Below are positions 23,705 through 31,956 of a DNA stretch of 40,336 nucleotides, piece after piece (the first letter of the stretch is position 1; each line of letters begins with the position of its first letter). The stretch is from Methanoculleus sp. UBA374. Lineage in GTDB: Archaea > Halobacteriota > Methanomicrobia > Methanomicrobiales > Methanoculleaceae. Position numbers and translations under genes: made by a program. The notes beneath the pieces were generated by a model, which searched no databases, had not been told where the DNA came from, and worked only from the letters and a program-made list of their open reading frames with translations. The stretch is taken from contig DAYL01000017.1 of NCBI GenBank assembly GCA_002508705.1, positions 1 through 40,336 of the forward strand. The letters are read 5' to 3'.

Positions 23705-25174
23705 ATGCTGATTAAAAAGACAAGGAGCCTCTGTCCAACATGCGGCCGCGTACTCGATGCCGAGATCGTCGAAGAGGAGGGAAAGGTCTGGCTGGTCCGT
23801 ACCTGTCCGGAACACGGCACATACCGTGGCCTCTACTGGTCGGACGCAGAGATGTACCGGAGGTTTGACGCCTACGAGCGCGTAGGAAAGAGGGTTTCGA
23901 ACCATCAGACGACTACGTCCCCGACCGGATGTCCGTACGACTGCGGAATCTGTGAGAACCACCGGTCGACGACGTTGCTTGCCAATATCGATCTGACGAA
24001 CCGGTGCAACCTCAACTGCGACTTCTGCTTTGCAAACGCCCGGGCCTGCGGTTTTGTCTACGAACCAACCTTCGATCAGATCGCCGGGATGCTACGCATG
24101 CTGCGCGAGGAGAGACCTACCCCGACCCCCGCCGTCCAGTTCTCGGGCGGCGAACCGACGATACGCGATGATCTCCCGGAGATCATCAAGAAAGCAAAAG
24201 AACTCGGGATGTCCCAGGTTCAGGTCGCAACGAACGGTATCAGGATTGCCCGGGAACCCGACTACATCGCACAACTCAAAGAGGCCGGGCTCTCCACTGT
24301 TTACCTCCACTTCGACGGCATAACCCAGGAGACGAACACAAAACTCGCGAGCGACCAGCGGGCCATCGAGAACTGCGAGAAGATCGGCATGGGGGTGGTG
24401 CTGGTGCCGACGATCATCAAGGGCAGGAACGACCACGAGGCGGGCGCCATCATCAAGTATGCCGCAGAGCACATCAAGACCATCCGGGGCGTCAACTTCC
24501 AGCCGGTGGCGTTCACCGGAGCGGCAAGCGAGGATGATGTCAGGAAAGAGCGGATCACCATCCCGGAACTTGCAGAGCGAATTGAGGAGCAGACGGACGG
24601 CGTTATCAAGAAGGATTACTTCTACCCCGTACCCTGTATCGTCCCCATCTGCGATCTCGTTGAGGCGTATACGGGCAAGCCCCAGATCTCATTCACCACG
24701 CACCAGCACTGCGGAGCGGCGACCTATGTCTTCGTCACCGAAGACGGGATGGTCCCGATCAACAAGATGGTGGACGTCGACGCCTTCTTTGAGTCGGTCG
24801 AGAAAATGGCGGCAAAACTCGCGAAAGGCGGGTCGCTCAACAAGTATGTGACCCTTGTCGAGGGCGTCAAGGACCTCTACACCTCTACGAGGAAGGCGGA
24901 GCAGAAGAATACCACGAAGTTCATGAAACTGATAGGACAGACCCTCATCATGCAGAACTTCGAGGCGTTGCGCGAGTTCCACTGGAACGCCCTCTTCATC
25001 GGCACGATGCACTTCATGGACCGGTACAACTACGACCTCTGCCGGGTTGAGCGGTGCTGCATCCACTACGCGACCCCCGACGGCCGCATCATCCCGTTCT
25101 GCACCTACAACAGCGGCCCGGTCCACCGTGAGCAGGTCTGGAAAGCCTTCGCACAGCACCCAAAAGACGAATAA
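23705..25174 (+). CDS. Tes-like radical SAM protein (tetraether lipid synthase family)
   Basis: The 489-residue protein matches the MJ0619-type radical SAM family that includes tetraether synthase, which joins the phytanyl ends of two archaeal lipids to make GDGTs. The N-terminus has a CPTCGR...RTCPEHG metal-binding part, then GCPYDCGICENH (auxiliary cluster), the catalytic CNLNCDFC (CX3CX2C) near residue 101, and FSGGEPTIRDD (SAM-binding GGE). A C-terminal group (CRVERCCIHYATPDG; PFCTYNSG) supplies ligands for another cluster. Length agrees with Tes. GGTGAG precedes the ATG by four bases. Adjacent divergent carS supports a lipid role. Closely related paralogues of unknown function exist, so Tes itself is likely but not certain. 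Confidence 0.8.
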   Translation: MLIKKTRSLCPTCGRVLDAEIVEEEGKVWLVRTCPEHGTYRGLYWSDAEMYRRFDAYERVGKRVSNHQTTTSPTGCPYDCGICENHRSTTLLANIDLTNRCNLNCDFCFANARACGFVYEPTFDQIAGMLRMLREERPTPTPAVQFSGGEPTIRDDLPEIIKKAKELGMSQVQVATNGIRIAREPDYIAQLKEAGLSTVYLHFDGITQETNTKLASDQRAIENCEKIGMGVVLVPTIIKGRNDHEAGAIIKYAAEHIKTIRGVNFQPVAFTGAASEDDVRKERITIPELAERIEEQTDGVIKKDYFYPVPCIVPICDLVEAYTGKPQISFTTHQHCGAATYVFVTEDGMVPINKMVDVDAFFESVEKMAAKLAKGGSLNKYVTLVEGVKDLYTSTRKAEQKNTTKFMKLIGQTLIMQNFEALREFHWNALFIGTMHFMDRYNYDLCRVERCCIHYATPDGRIIPFCTYNSGPVHREQVWKAFAQHPKDE

Positions 25175-25223
25175 TCAAACTCATCATCTCCCGGGAGACG
25201 AACCGGCCCCCTCTCCCGAATAA

Positions 25224-25230
25224 TTTTTTT
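25224..25230 (+). terminator. Oligo-T terminator of the Tes-like gene
   Basis: A run of seven T lies 50 bases after the stop. The rest of 25175-25435 contains no gene that I can support. Confidence 0.5.
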
Positions 25231-25435
25231 GAATGCGATGGATCACGCCGGGATCGTCGACAAAGGCCTCCCCCTTCGGGAAAGGGGCCGGGGCCGGGTC
25301 CGGTTCCTGTTTGCCGGGAGCATCCGCATCGACAGAATCGTGCAGGAGGCCCCCCGCACAGTGAAAGCGCAGTTAACCCCGCCAGGTGCGAAGAAGACGG
25401 GAAGTGCCGGACCGGCCGAAAAACAGCCATCCATT

Positions 25436-26107
25436 TCAGGCGAGCCGGTCCTGCATGCCCCGCACCGCGAGGCGGATCAGGCCGAGGTTGGCGTCGGGCT
25501 TCGCCAGTATACAGAGAGAGAGGTCCCCATAGGGTGCAATGATGAGTTTCCCTGCCGGGGTCTCGAGGATCATCTGGGAGAGGGGGCCCATCTCCATATC
25601 GGCGGTGATGCGGATACCCGCGCGGAGCAGGTCCTCGGCGACCGCAGCCACCTGCTCGAAGTCCGCGGAGCCCAGCGACTGAAGGGCGAACCCCTCATGG
25701 AAGACCGAGACGGCAATGACGCCCGGCTGTCGAGCAACCTCTTCGAGGCGGTCCGTCTCCTCCGACCCGGGCCGGACGACAGGCTTTGCACCCTCCACGG
25801 TAACCAGACACCCCGTCTCACGAGCGGTCGCACGGGCCGCCTCGGTCTCCCCGACGGTATACGCGATAAGTTCATAGTCCAGCGACGGACAGTCGAGCAG
25901 GTAGCGGTAGGCTTCGTCTCCACTGAGCAGCAGGTCTTTGCCGGTATCCTCGAACGCAGCCGCATACGGGCCTCCTTTCAGAATCAGGACAAAACCCGTC
26001 ACTCCGGGGCCGTTGATGCGCACCGCTCCCGTGAAGTGAGGACTGATAGAAGCAAGGGCCGTAAGCGGCCCCTGCATTCGCCCAAGTGAGACGCCGTCGG
26101 GTAGCAT
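25436..26107 (-). CDS. PATAN/DUF4388-like plus Roadblock/LC7 fusion protein
   Basis: The 223-residue protein has two parts. Residues about 15-115 (FTGAVRI...GFVLILKGGPYAAAF...LLDCPSLDYEL) have the FTG-core-GxLVLxxGxxxxA pattern of PATAN/DUF4388-type sensory domains. Residues about 130-215 (GVIAVSVFHEGFALQSLG, AGIRITADMEMG, LIIAPYGDLSLCILAKPDANLGLIRL) form a Roadblock/LC7 fold. Roadblock proteins of the MglB type act on small GTPases. It is four bases downstream of another Roadblock gene and is the last gene of the hydrogenase cluster, so I infer a role in controlling or placing that enzyme. I know of no characterised protein with this exact domain pair. Confidence 0.7.
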   Translation of the reverse strand: MLPDGVSLGRMQGPLTALASISPHFTGAVRINGPGVTGFVLILKGGPYAAAFEDTGKDLLLSGDEAYRYLLDCPSLDYELIAYTVGETEAARATARETGCLVTVEGAKPVVRPGSEETDRLEEVARQPGVIAVSVFHEGFALQSLGSADFEQVAAVAEDLLRAGIRITADMEMGPLSQMILETPAGKLIIAPYGDLSLCILAKPDANLGLIRLAVRGMQDRLA

Positions 26108-26111
26108 CGTC

Positions 26112-26459
26112 TCACAGAGCAGCAGTTATCCGATCCCTGTTTTTCTTCAGCTCGTACCGGATGCGCCCGACGTTGACGTTCGCGTTCGCCACAATGGCGA
26201 TCAACTCGTCTTCCGAGAGTGGAGAGAGCAGGATGGGCCCGTTCTCCAGCTCGATGAGCATCTGGTGCATTTCTCCTTTCCCGAGTTCGTTGCTCATCGC
26301 CTCAGACGTACCCATACCGGTCGACGCCATGGCACCGAGGGCCTCGACGTCTACATCCCCGGCAACAACGCTCTCGATTACAAAGCCGTCCCGTCCCGCC
26401 ACGACCGCAGCGGTAACCCCGTCAAGTTTCAGGAATTCTCCCAGGATCTGTTTCAGCAT
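26112..26459 (-). CDS. Roadblock/LC7-domain protein
   Basis: The 115-residue protein is a stand-alone Roadblock/LC7 domain: LGEFLKLDGVTAAVVAGRDG, VVAGDVDVEALGAMASTGMG, then MLIELENGPILLSPLSEDEL and VGRIRYELKK. The family dimerises and regulates Ras-like or MglA-like GTPases; archaeal members are often encoded near them. No GTPase gene is visible in this window. It lies 12 bases after the hydrogenase large-subunit gene on the same strand, so it is probably cotranscribed with it. Confidence 0.9.
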   Translation of the reverse strand: MLKQILGEFLKLDGVTAAVVAGRDGFVIESVVAGDVDVEALGAMASTGMGTSEAMSNELGKGEMHQMLIELENGPILLSPLSEDELIAIVANANVNVGRIRYELKKNRDRITAAL

Positions 26460-26471
26460 AGCTCTATCGCC

Positions 26472-27839
26472 TCATGTTCTTTTGATACACTCAATTTTGA
26501 GGGGCATCCGCCCGATCGCATGTGTTGCGCACGAGATACAGGGGTCGTACGCCCTGATGATCATCTCGATGCGGTTTGCCGCCTCATCGGTCAACGCTCC
26601 GTTCTCCACCACCCGGCGTGCCACAGCCTCCACGCCCCGGTCAATGGCATAGTTGTTCTGGCAGGTCGCAACGATGAGATTGCACCGCTCGATGATGCCC
26701 GCTTCATTGACGGAGTAATCGTGGATAAGGGTTCCCCGGGGCGCCTCGATGATCCCGACGCCGCGCCGGTTTACGACGTTTTTCACCGGCGTCCGGGTAT
26801 CGGAACCAGTAATACCGGAGTCCGAGAGCAGGGCCACCGCCCGCTCGCACGAGGCGATGAACTCTATGTAGCGTGCCAGGTGATAGGCAAGCGGAGCCTG
26901 GGCAACGGCACCGAACCGCTCGCGGTACTCCGCGAGAGCAGCGTCTGCATGCTCCGTGCCCATCTTCTCCACGATGTTGAGCCGGGCAAGCGGCCCGACC
27001 CGGTAGTAATCCCCTCCTTTGAACCGGGCGAACTTCAGATAGGACCAGTTCTCCGAATACTCCTCAATGAAGTTCTTGTAATCCGGACCCGAGAACGAAC
27101 CGAGCCTGCCTCCGTCGGGCCCAAGCATCGCGACAGGCCCGTCATAGGTCGAGTAGAGCCCGTGGTTGGTCATACCGAGAAACCCGGTCTTCACGGTCCC
27201 TATATCGGTATCGACACCGTCGAGGAGGTTGCGGGCGATGTCCCATCCATCACGGGCGATGCCGAGCGCCTCATCGGCCATGGCAGCCAGTTCAACCCTC
27301 TTCCCCTCCGTGAGGGGCGCCGACATCCCGCCCGGCACCGCGTTTGTCGGGTGAATGGGTTTGCCGCCGACCGCTTCCGTCAGGCGCTGGCCGAACTTAC
27401 GGACAGCGATCGCCTTCTTCGCGATCTCAGGCGAGTGGCGGGCAAGCCCGATGACGTTGCGCGTCTCCGCGGGGCAGTCGCGACCCAGGATGAAATCGGG
27501 AGCCGCAAGCATGAAGAAGTGGAGGGCATGGGAGTGGACGAACTGACCGATGTTGAGAAGTTCCCGGAGTTTCTTTCCGGTCGCGGGCGGTTCGACGCCG
27601 AAGATCCCGTCGAGCGCCTTTGCGGCCGCGAGGTGGTGCGCCGAGGGGCATATCCCGCAGATGCGGGGCGTGATCCGGGGTGCTTCCTCGATGGCCGCCC
27701 CGACGAGGAACTTTTCAAACCCCCTGAGTTCTACAACCTGAAAGTGGGCCGAATCGACCTCGCCCCGGTCGTTGAGGAAGACCCTGACCCCGGCATGGCC
27801 CTCTATCCGGGTCACCGGACTGACCGTAATCTCCTTCAT
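26472..27839 (-). CDS. [NiFe] hydrogenase large subunit, Mvh-like
   Basis: The 455-residue subunit carries the Ni-Fe site. The N-terminal ligand pair is Cys61 and Cys64 in RICGICPSAHH, and the C-terminal pair is Cys434 and Cys437 in DPCISCATH. The 15 residues after His440 form the tail normally removed by a maturation endopeptidase; a candidate protease gene lies at 31957-32460. The chain resembles MvhA of F420-non-reducing hydrogenase, which feeds heterodisulfide reductase in other methanogens, more than FrhA. The mvhD gene that links Mvh to HdrA is not visible here. It overlaps the small-subunit gene by four bases. Confidence in hydrogenase is high, in the exact subtype moderate. Confidence 0.92.
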   Translation of the reverse strand: MKEITVSPVTRIEGHAGVRVFLNDRGEVDSAHFQVVELRGFEKFLVGAAIEEAPRITPRICGICPSAHHLAAAKALDGIFGVEPPATGKKLRELLNIGQFVHSHALHFFMLAAPDFILGRDCPAETRNVIGLARHSPEIAKKAIAVRKFGQRLTEAVGGKPIHPTNAVPGGMSAPLTEGKRVELAAMADEALGIARDGWDIARNLLDGVDTDIGTVKTGFLGMTNHGLYSTYDGPVAMLGPDGGRLGSFSGPDYKNFIEEYSENWSYLKFARFKGGDYYRVGPLARLNIVEKMGTEHADAALAEYRERFGAVAQAPLAYHLARYIEFIASCERAVALLSDSGITGSDTRTPVKNVVNRRGVGIIEAPRGTLIHDYSVNEAGIIERCNLIVATCQNNYAIDRGVEAVARRVVENGALTDEAANRIEMIIRAYDPCISCATHAIGRMPLKIECIKRT

Positions 27840-28756
27840 CTGCTCCTCTCCTTAATGAGATCCCGAATTTTTGACGTCTCCTTGTCCTCCATGACGAGGC
27901 TCCCGATGGTGAAGGCGTACATCGTATGTGCGACGTCGTAGAGTTCCTTCTCCACCTCTTTCTGCGGCTTATCGGTGAGGTCCGAGACCCTCGCCACCAT
28001 CATGCCGTAGATGTCCCGGCAGGGCTCACGAAGGATATCGAGCGACGGGCCGTTGCACCCGTGGCACGGGATATTATTCTTCGGACACGACGCGGCGCAC
28101 CTGCCGAAGGTGACGCTCCCGAGACAGAGATAACCCTGCCCAAGCAGGCAGTGCTCACGATCGGGAACCCCCTCGTGCCGCCGGGAAAGAGTCCAGTTCT
28201 CAACCGGCCCCATGATCCTGTCGCACTCCGAACAGACGGATTTACGCGAGAGTTCAAGAGTATGACCGGCGACCATCGCCGGGATAATCTGCTTTAAGAA
28301 CGCCTCTTTCGGCGGGCAGCCCGTGACATAGTAATCGACCTTCACGAGGTCTCCCACCGCAAACGCCCGGTAGAGGAACGGCGGCACATCCGTCGGGATA
28401 ACGCCGTCGGGCTTCGTCGTCTCCACCTCCCGGTAAACGCAGGAAAAGAGGTCGTCGTTTGAGTTCAGCATCGAAAGACCCGATATCCCCCCGTAGCAGG
28501 CACAGGTCCCGAGCGCCACAAGCGTCTTTGCCCGCTTGCGGATCTTTTCGAGGCGTTCGCGGTTCTCAACATTGCGGACTGCTCCGGTTACGAACGCGAT
28601 GTCGATCCCCTCCGGCGGCTCCTTTACATCCATGATCACCGGAGAGTAGACGATATCCGCCTCCGCAACGAGATCGAGGAGCATCTCGTGGAGATCGAGC
28701 ACCGCAATCGTGCATCCCGAGCATCCCGCCAGTTCTTCAATAGCGATCTTCATCAT
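27836..28756 (-). CDS. [NiFe] hydrogenase small subunit, Mvh-like
   Basis: The 306-residue subunit moves electrons from the Ni-Fe site through iron-sulfur clusters. The proximal cluster ligands are visible as Cys12 and Cys15 in AGCSGCTIAVLD, with GTCACYGG near 109 and GCPPKEAFL near 168. Medial and distal cluster residues are in the C-terminal half: CSECDR near 197, CLLGQGYLCLGS near 226 and GRCAASCPKNNIPCHGCNG near 240. There is no twin-arginine signal, so the enzyme is cytoplasmic, as in MvhG. It follows the V4R-like gene after six bases and overlaps the large subunit. Confidence 0.92.
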   Translation of the reverse strand: MMKIAIEELAGCSGCTIAVLDLHEMLLDLVAEADIVYSPVIMDVKEPPEGIDIAFVTGAVRNVENRERLEKIRKRAKTLVALGTCACYGGISGLSMLNSNDDLFSCVYREVETTKPDGVIPTDVPPFLYRAFAVGDLVKVDYYVTGCPPKEAFLKQIIPAMVAGHTLELSRKSVCSECDRIMGPVENWTLSRRHEGVPDREHCLLGQGYLCLGSVTFGRCAASCPKNNIPCHGCNGPSLDILREPCRDIYGMMVARVSDLTDKPQKEVEKELYDVAHTMYAFTIGSLVMEDKETSKIRDLIKERSR

Positions 28757-28762
28757 TTCGCC

Positions 28763-29326
28763 TCATTTAAGGACCAGTTTCTTGAGACAGGCGTTCGGAC
28801 CGGTGTGCACGATCTCAAGTTTGGCTTTCCGGCCGGTGATCTCCTCAACTGCGCCCACGACGTAGCCGAAGAGCGTCTGGCAGAGCGGGCCGCCCTGGTC
28901 AAGGCCGTTGCGCCGAAGCGTCTGGCGGACGATGCAGTCGTGGAAGACAAGGTAAATGAACGTCTCACCGTTCTCTTCGATGATGAACGTCTCCTTATCC
29001 TCAGGTTTCCAGACCTCAAAGGAGTACTGACCGGACAGCAGGTCGGAGAGTTCGTGGAGCGCCCCTTCCACGTCCTCGCGTTTCTGGAAGTACTTGGCAA
29101 CCTCGTGGCCGAACTTCTTTCCGGCCCGGTAGGTGACTGCGTTCGCTCCCCTGCCTGCAATCTCTTCAAGAGACCTGATGATAAGGCCGTTGAGTTTCAT
29201 CACGCCGTGAAGCGTCTGCTCCATCTCTTTTGGTTTCGGCGAGCAGTCGAGGGGGATATCCTCGGGCCGATAGACGAGATCGGAGTGAAACGCCTCATGC
29301 AGTTCGTCGATATAACCAGCGGTCAT
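28763..29326 (-). CDS. V4R-like ligand-binding protein encoded with the hydrogenase
   Basis: The 187-residue protein ends with a V4R-like pattern: HDCIVRQTLRRNGLDQGGPL, CQTLFGYVVGAVEEITGRK, and EIVHTGPNACLKKL, in which the spaced cysteines suggest a small metal or cluster site. V4R (4-vinyl reductase) domains bind hydrophobic ligands and occur in chlorophyll synthesis and sensory proteins. The N-terminal 60 residues are helical and not recognised. It starts on the last base of the ferredoxin stop and lies six bases before the small-subunit gene, so it belongs to the hydrogenase operon. I infer an accessory or sensory subunit; no function is established. Confidence 0.6.
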   Translation of the reverse strand: MTAGYIDELHEAFHSDLVYRPEDIPLDCSPKPKEMEQTLHGVMKLNGLIIRSLEEIAGRGANAVTYRAGKKFGHEVAKYFQKREDVEGALHELSDLLSGQYSFEVWKPEDKETFIIEENGETFIYLVFHDCIVRQTLRRNGLDQGGPLCQTLFGYVVGAVEEITGRKAKLEIVHTGPNACLKKLVLK

Positions 29327-29568
29327 CAGATCACCTTCCGGAGCATCTCACAGACTTTAATGTCGACATAGTGCCTCCTGGCAGGGTAGATGCCCCGGTG
29401 CTCAAGTGCCTGAGCCGGGCAGATCTCATGACAGGACAGGCATCCCATGCAGTTGTTCGGCCTGACGGGAACACTCACATTGTTCTGGAGTTCGTACACG
29501 TGCATCGGACAGTCTTTGACGCAGAGACCGCACCCGACGCATGCGTCCTTATCCACACGTATATCCAT
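29326..29568 (-). CDS. 2[4Fe-4S] ferredoxin of the hydrogenase operon
   Basis: The 80-residue protein has two CX2CX2CX3C motifs (CVGCGLCVKDCP near 10 and CMGCLSCHEICP near 40), so it carries two [4Fe-4S] clusters. The C-terminal part (RGIYPARRHYVDIKVCEM) is an extension of about 30 residues. As first gene of the operon it probably carries electrons from, or to, the hydrogenase. The start at 29568 is preferred over a GTG at 29631, because GAGG lies seven bases upstream and the TATA box is further up. Confidence 0.88.
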   Translation of the reverse strand: MDIRVDKDACVGCGLCVKDCPMHVYELQNNVSVPVRPNNCMGCLSCHEICPAQALEHRGIYPARRHYVDIKVCEMLRKVI

Positions 29569-29884
29569 TACGAGCCTCTGATTGTGGTTACCATCTCCTG
29601 GTATTAAAACATGATTATATATAGTTTGCACGATAGGAATATTTCTCGCCGGTACAATATTTATGGATTTTATTCACTCTTATAGAGGGTATCAACTATC
29701 GGGGATTGATTCCGAATCATTCCTGAAAAACCCTGGTTTCTGTTTACGTGAGGGAAATCAAACAAAACTCAGGTCGGTTGTAGCGGGCCCGGACACCTGG
29801 TGCGGTCCGGCTCGAAAAAGAGGCGTTTATGTCGATCGTTTGGTAAAGAAAGACGTGGTGAAGGGGGAGACGTAACTCCGGTCT
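29569..29884 (-). promoter_or_regulatory. Promoter region of the ferredoxin-hydrogenase operon
   Basis: The region is AT-rich. On the minus strand ACTATATATAATC (29608-29620) is a strong TATA box about 40-50 bases before the ferredoxin ATG, implying a leader of about 15-25 nt. Further up are T-rich strings near 29815-29820 that may stop the MinD transcript. A plus-strand frame of 70 codons (29663-29875) has no supporting features. Confidence 0.6.
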
Positions 29885-30673
29885 TCACGCCTTTGCCCGA
29901 AAAAGAGCACGAGCCAGCCGGTCGACGAAACGTTCCCGCGGTACCGCTGCCGCCTCTTCAACGTACTCGATCCCTGCTACATCGGCCGCGATATGCTTAA
30001 ACGCCCGGGACGCTACGGACGTCGGATACTTCACCACGATCGGGGTCCTGCCGGCCGATGCCCGCCGGATATTGGGATCTTCGGGTATGACCCCGAGCAC
30101 CCGGACCCCGAGGAGTTTCTCCATCTGTGCATGGTTGAACTCCTCGCTGTTACCGGCAACCCGGTTGATGATTGCCCCTTCAACGTGCCCGCCGACAGTC
30201 TCGGTCAGGATCTTCGTCTTTAGGGAGTCGACTATCGAGGATATCTCGGGATTTACGACGAGGATGACGCCGTCGGCAATAGTCAGCGGGATGACGCCGT
30301 CCCTGCTGATTCCTGCGGGGGCATCCATGATCAGGATGTCGAACTCGCCCACGAGATCGGTCATGATGTCCTTGAGCCGGTTCGGGTCCGACTGCTGGAA
30401 ACCCTGCAGAGAGAGCCCGCACGGGACCACCTTCACGCCGAACGGCCCGTCATAGATGGCGTCCCTGACACGCGCTTTGCCTGCCAGCACCTCATGCAGG
30501 GTCACCGGCAGGTCCTCGAGCCCGAGAATGAGCCCGAGATTCGCCATCCCGACGTCGGCATCCAGGATGCAGGTCTTCTTTCCGTACCGGGCCAGCATCG
30601 ACCCGAGATTTGCTGTGACCGTCGTTTTGCCGGTGCCGCCTTTACCGGATGCGATTGTATACACTTTTACCAT
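29885..30673 (-). CDS. MinD/ParA-family ATPase
   Basis: The 262-residue P-loop ATPase begins VYTIASGKGGTGKTTVTANL, the deviant Walker A with the signature lysine, and has DADVGMANLG, DAPAGISRD (Walker A') and NRVAGNSEEF. Typical of MinD, the C-terminus PRERFVDRLARALFRAKA forms an amphipathic helix that could bind the membrane. MinD/ParA proteins place division, chromosome or surface-protein complexes. Here the next gene upstream is a membrane-anchored Roadblock-like protein (31-base gap), so a local positioning system is plausible. Several MinD paralogues per archaeon are usual, so its exact cargo is open. Confidence 0.9.
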   Translation of the reverse strand: MVKVYTIASGKGGTGKTTVTANLGSMLARYGKKTCILDADVGMANLGLILGLEDLPVTLHEVLAGKARVRDAIYDGPFGVKVVPCGLSLQGFQQSDPNRLKDIMTDLVGEFDILIMDAPAGISRDGVIPLTIADGVILVVNPEISSIVDSLKTKILTETVGGHVEGAIINRVAGNSEEFNHAQMEKLLGVRVLGVIPEDPNIRRASAGRTPIVVKYPTSVASRAFKHIAADVAGIEYVEEAAAVPRERFVDRLARALFRAKA

Positions 30674-30703
30674 ATGATCACTCGTTTTTTTTAGAGTACC
30701 GGC

Positions 30704-31213
30704 TTACACCCAGTGCTGCAGGGCATTCTGAGTGTCCTGCCCGAGTGCGTTCATCAGTTCGGCAGAGAGGTGCTCAGAAGGACGAGCAATGCCGATCACT
30801 GTCTCCCCACGGTAAGGGATGCCGAGGAGTTCAACGCCGGTCTCGTCACGCAGATTTCCCTGGGCGTAGAGATGACTGTAGCGCGCGGCTTCGTCCTCGC
30901 CGCCGGGCCCTGTCGAACTGATCAGGAGGCCGTCTGCGGTAGCCAGGGTGAACGATGCAAGGCTGTATTTCTCACGGATTGCACCGAGATTTTCCTCCAA
31001 ACTCCTCATATGCCCGGGATCGATCGTGCCCGGAGATATCGCGGGCTTGACCGGAGCCGGTTTCGTCCCTGGAGCGTTCGAAACCGCTTCTTGCTGCTTC
31101 CCGGTGAGTGCCCGGGCGATCGTTGAGAGGAGATACAAAACGCCGGCGAAACCCGCAATCACCATGACAGCGATGAAACTAAGGAATACCAGGATAATGC
31201 TTGCTGAATCCAT
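30704..31213 (-). CDS. Membrane-anchored Roadblock-like protein
   Basis: The 169-residue product has one N-terminal membrane helix (residues about 5-30), a Pro/Ala-rich linker, and from about residue 70 a Roadblock-like domain (IREKYSLASFTLATADGLLI, LLGIPYRGETVIGIARPSEH). This architecture would fix a Roadblock surface at the cytoplasmic side of the membrane. It sits between MinD and the PATAN-like gene on the same strand with short gaps, so the three are likely one transcript. The Roadblock call is by pattern and would need a profile search. Confidence 0.6.
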   Translation of the reverse strand: MDSASIILVFLSFIAVMVIAGFAGVLYLLSTIARALTGKQQEAVSNAPGTKPAPVKPAISPGTIDPGHMRSLEENLGAIREKYSLASFTLATADGLLISSTGPGGEDEAARYSHLYAQGNLRDETGVELLGIPYRGETVIGIARPSEHLSAELMNALGQDTQNALQHWV

Positions 31214-31233
31214 TCTGTAATCTGCTCCTGCTG

Positions 31234-31881
31234 TTACGTGTCTTTGTCCTGAATGAGATGGTCGAGATGAATTCTCCGGAGCATCTCCTTGCAGTTAACT
31301 TTGAAACTGCCGACAAGTTGATCAACGTCCAGATCCTCCATGTTCTGGACAAGCGTTTCCATTTCATCACTCGTAGATGGAGGAGCCGCATCATTGCTCG
31401 CAGACGGAGGAACCGCAGTCGTCTCCTGCAAGGATTTCACTCCCGGCATGGGAATGTGATGCATCTCCGCGGGCGGTTCCGGACGGTGCTTTGACGAAGA
31501 TGCCGCACCGGTCCTTTTCGTCCCTCTCGGGGCAGCCTTGCCCGACATCGATTTTTTTTGCCTTCCGGCATCGGGTTCGGCAATCGCACAGGGCCGGTTG
31601 AACTCCAGGGAGAGCTGGATCTGTTCCGGCGTCAGAGAATTCAACTCTGCCGCCACTTCGCTCTCTCCGCCTTCAAGTAGTGTATCCAGTACGTGCTGCC
31701 CTTTTATGCCCCCATATTCGGCAAGCACCACCAGACCTTCGTTCAGCACCAGGACTGCACTCTCACTACCAAGGGCAATCATACAGGTCCCGGTGAACTG
31801 TGATGAGTTCATCTCTTCTATCAAGGCACGGGATGTCGTGGACTTGAGAAGACGATGAAACCGACCTCGCGGCAGTTGCAT
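31234..31881 (-). CDS. PATAN/DUF4388-like protein with disordered middle
   Basis: The 215-residue protein has an N-terminal domain (residues about 18-95: FTGTCMIALGSESAVLVLNE, VVLAEYGGIKGQHVLDTLL) with the FTG...LVLxxGxxxxA core seen in PATAN/DUF4388-type domains, as in the fusion protein at 25436. A Lys/Pro/Ser-rich disordered stretch (105-165) follows, then a helical tail (VQNMEDLDVDQLVGSFKVNC). It begins the group with the membrane-anchored Roadblock and MinD genes. AGGTG seven bases before the ATG and AT-rich boxes at 31894-31935 support this start. Function unknown; a sensor-adaptor role is inference. Confidence 0.6.
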   Translation of the reverse strand: MQLPRGRFHRLLKSTTSRALIEEMNSSQFTGTCMIALGSESAVLVLNEGLVVLAEYGGIKGQHVLDTLLEGGESEVAAELNSLTPEQIQLSLEFNRPCAIAEPDAGRQKKSMSGKAAPRGTKRTGAASSSKHRPEPPAEMHHIPMPGVKSLQETTAVPPSASNDAAPPSTSDEMETLVQNMEDLDVDQLVGSFKVNCKEMLRRIHLDHLIQDKDT

Positions 31882-31956
31882 TCAGACACCTTTAGTTCAG
31901 TGCTATAAAATAAGTCTTGCTATTTATCCCTTTGGAAAAGTGTCCGGCATATATAG

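Noticed and set aside
26265..27941. Plus-strand open frame of 558 codons opposite the hydrogenase large subunit
   Set aside because: Shadow of a gene with both pairs of Ni-Fe cysteine ligands on the minus strand.
29663..29875. Plus-strand frame of 70 codons in the hydrogenase promoter region
   Set aside because: No ribosome-binding site, no recognisable motif, and it lies in an AT-rich regulatory spacer.
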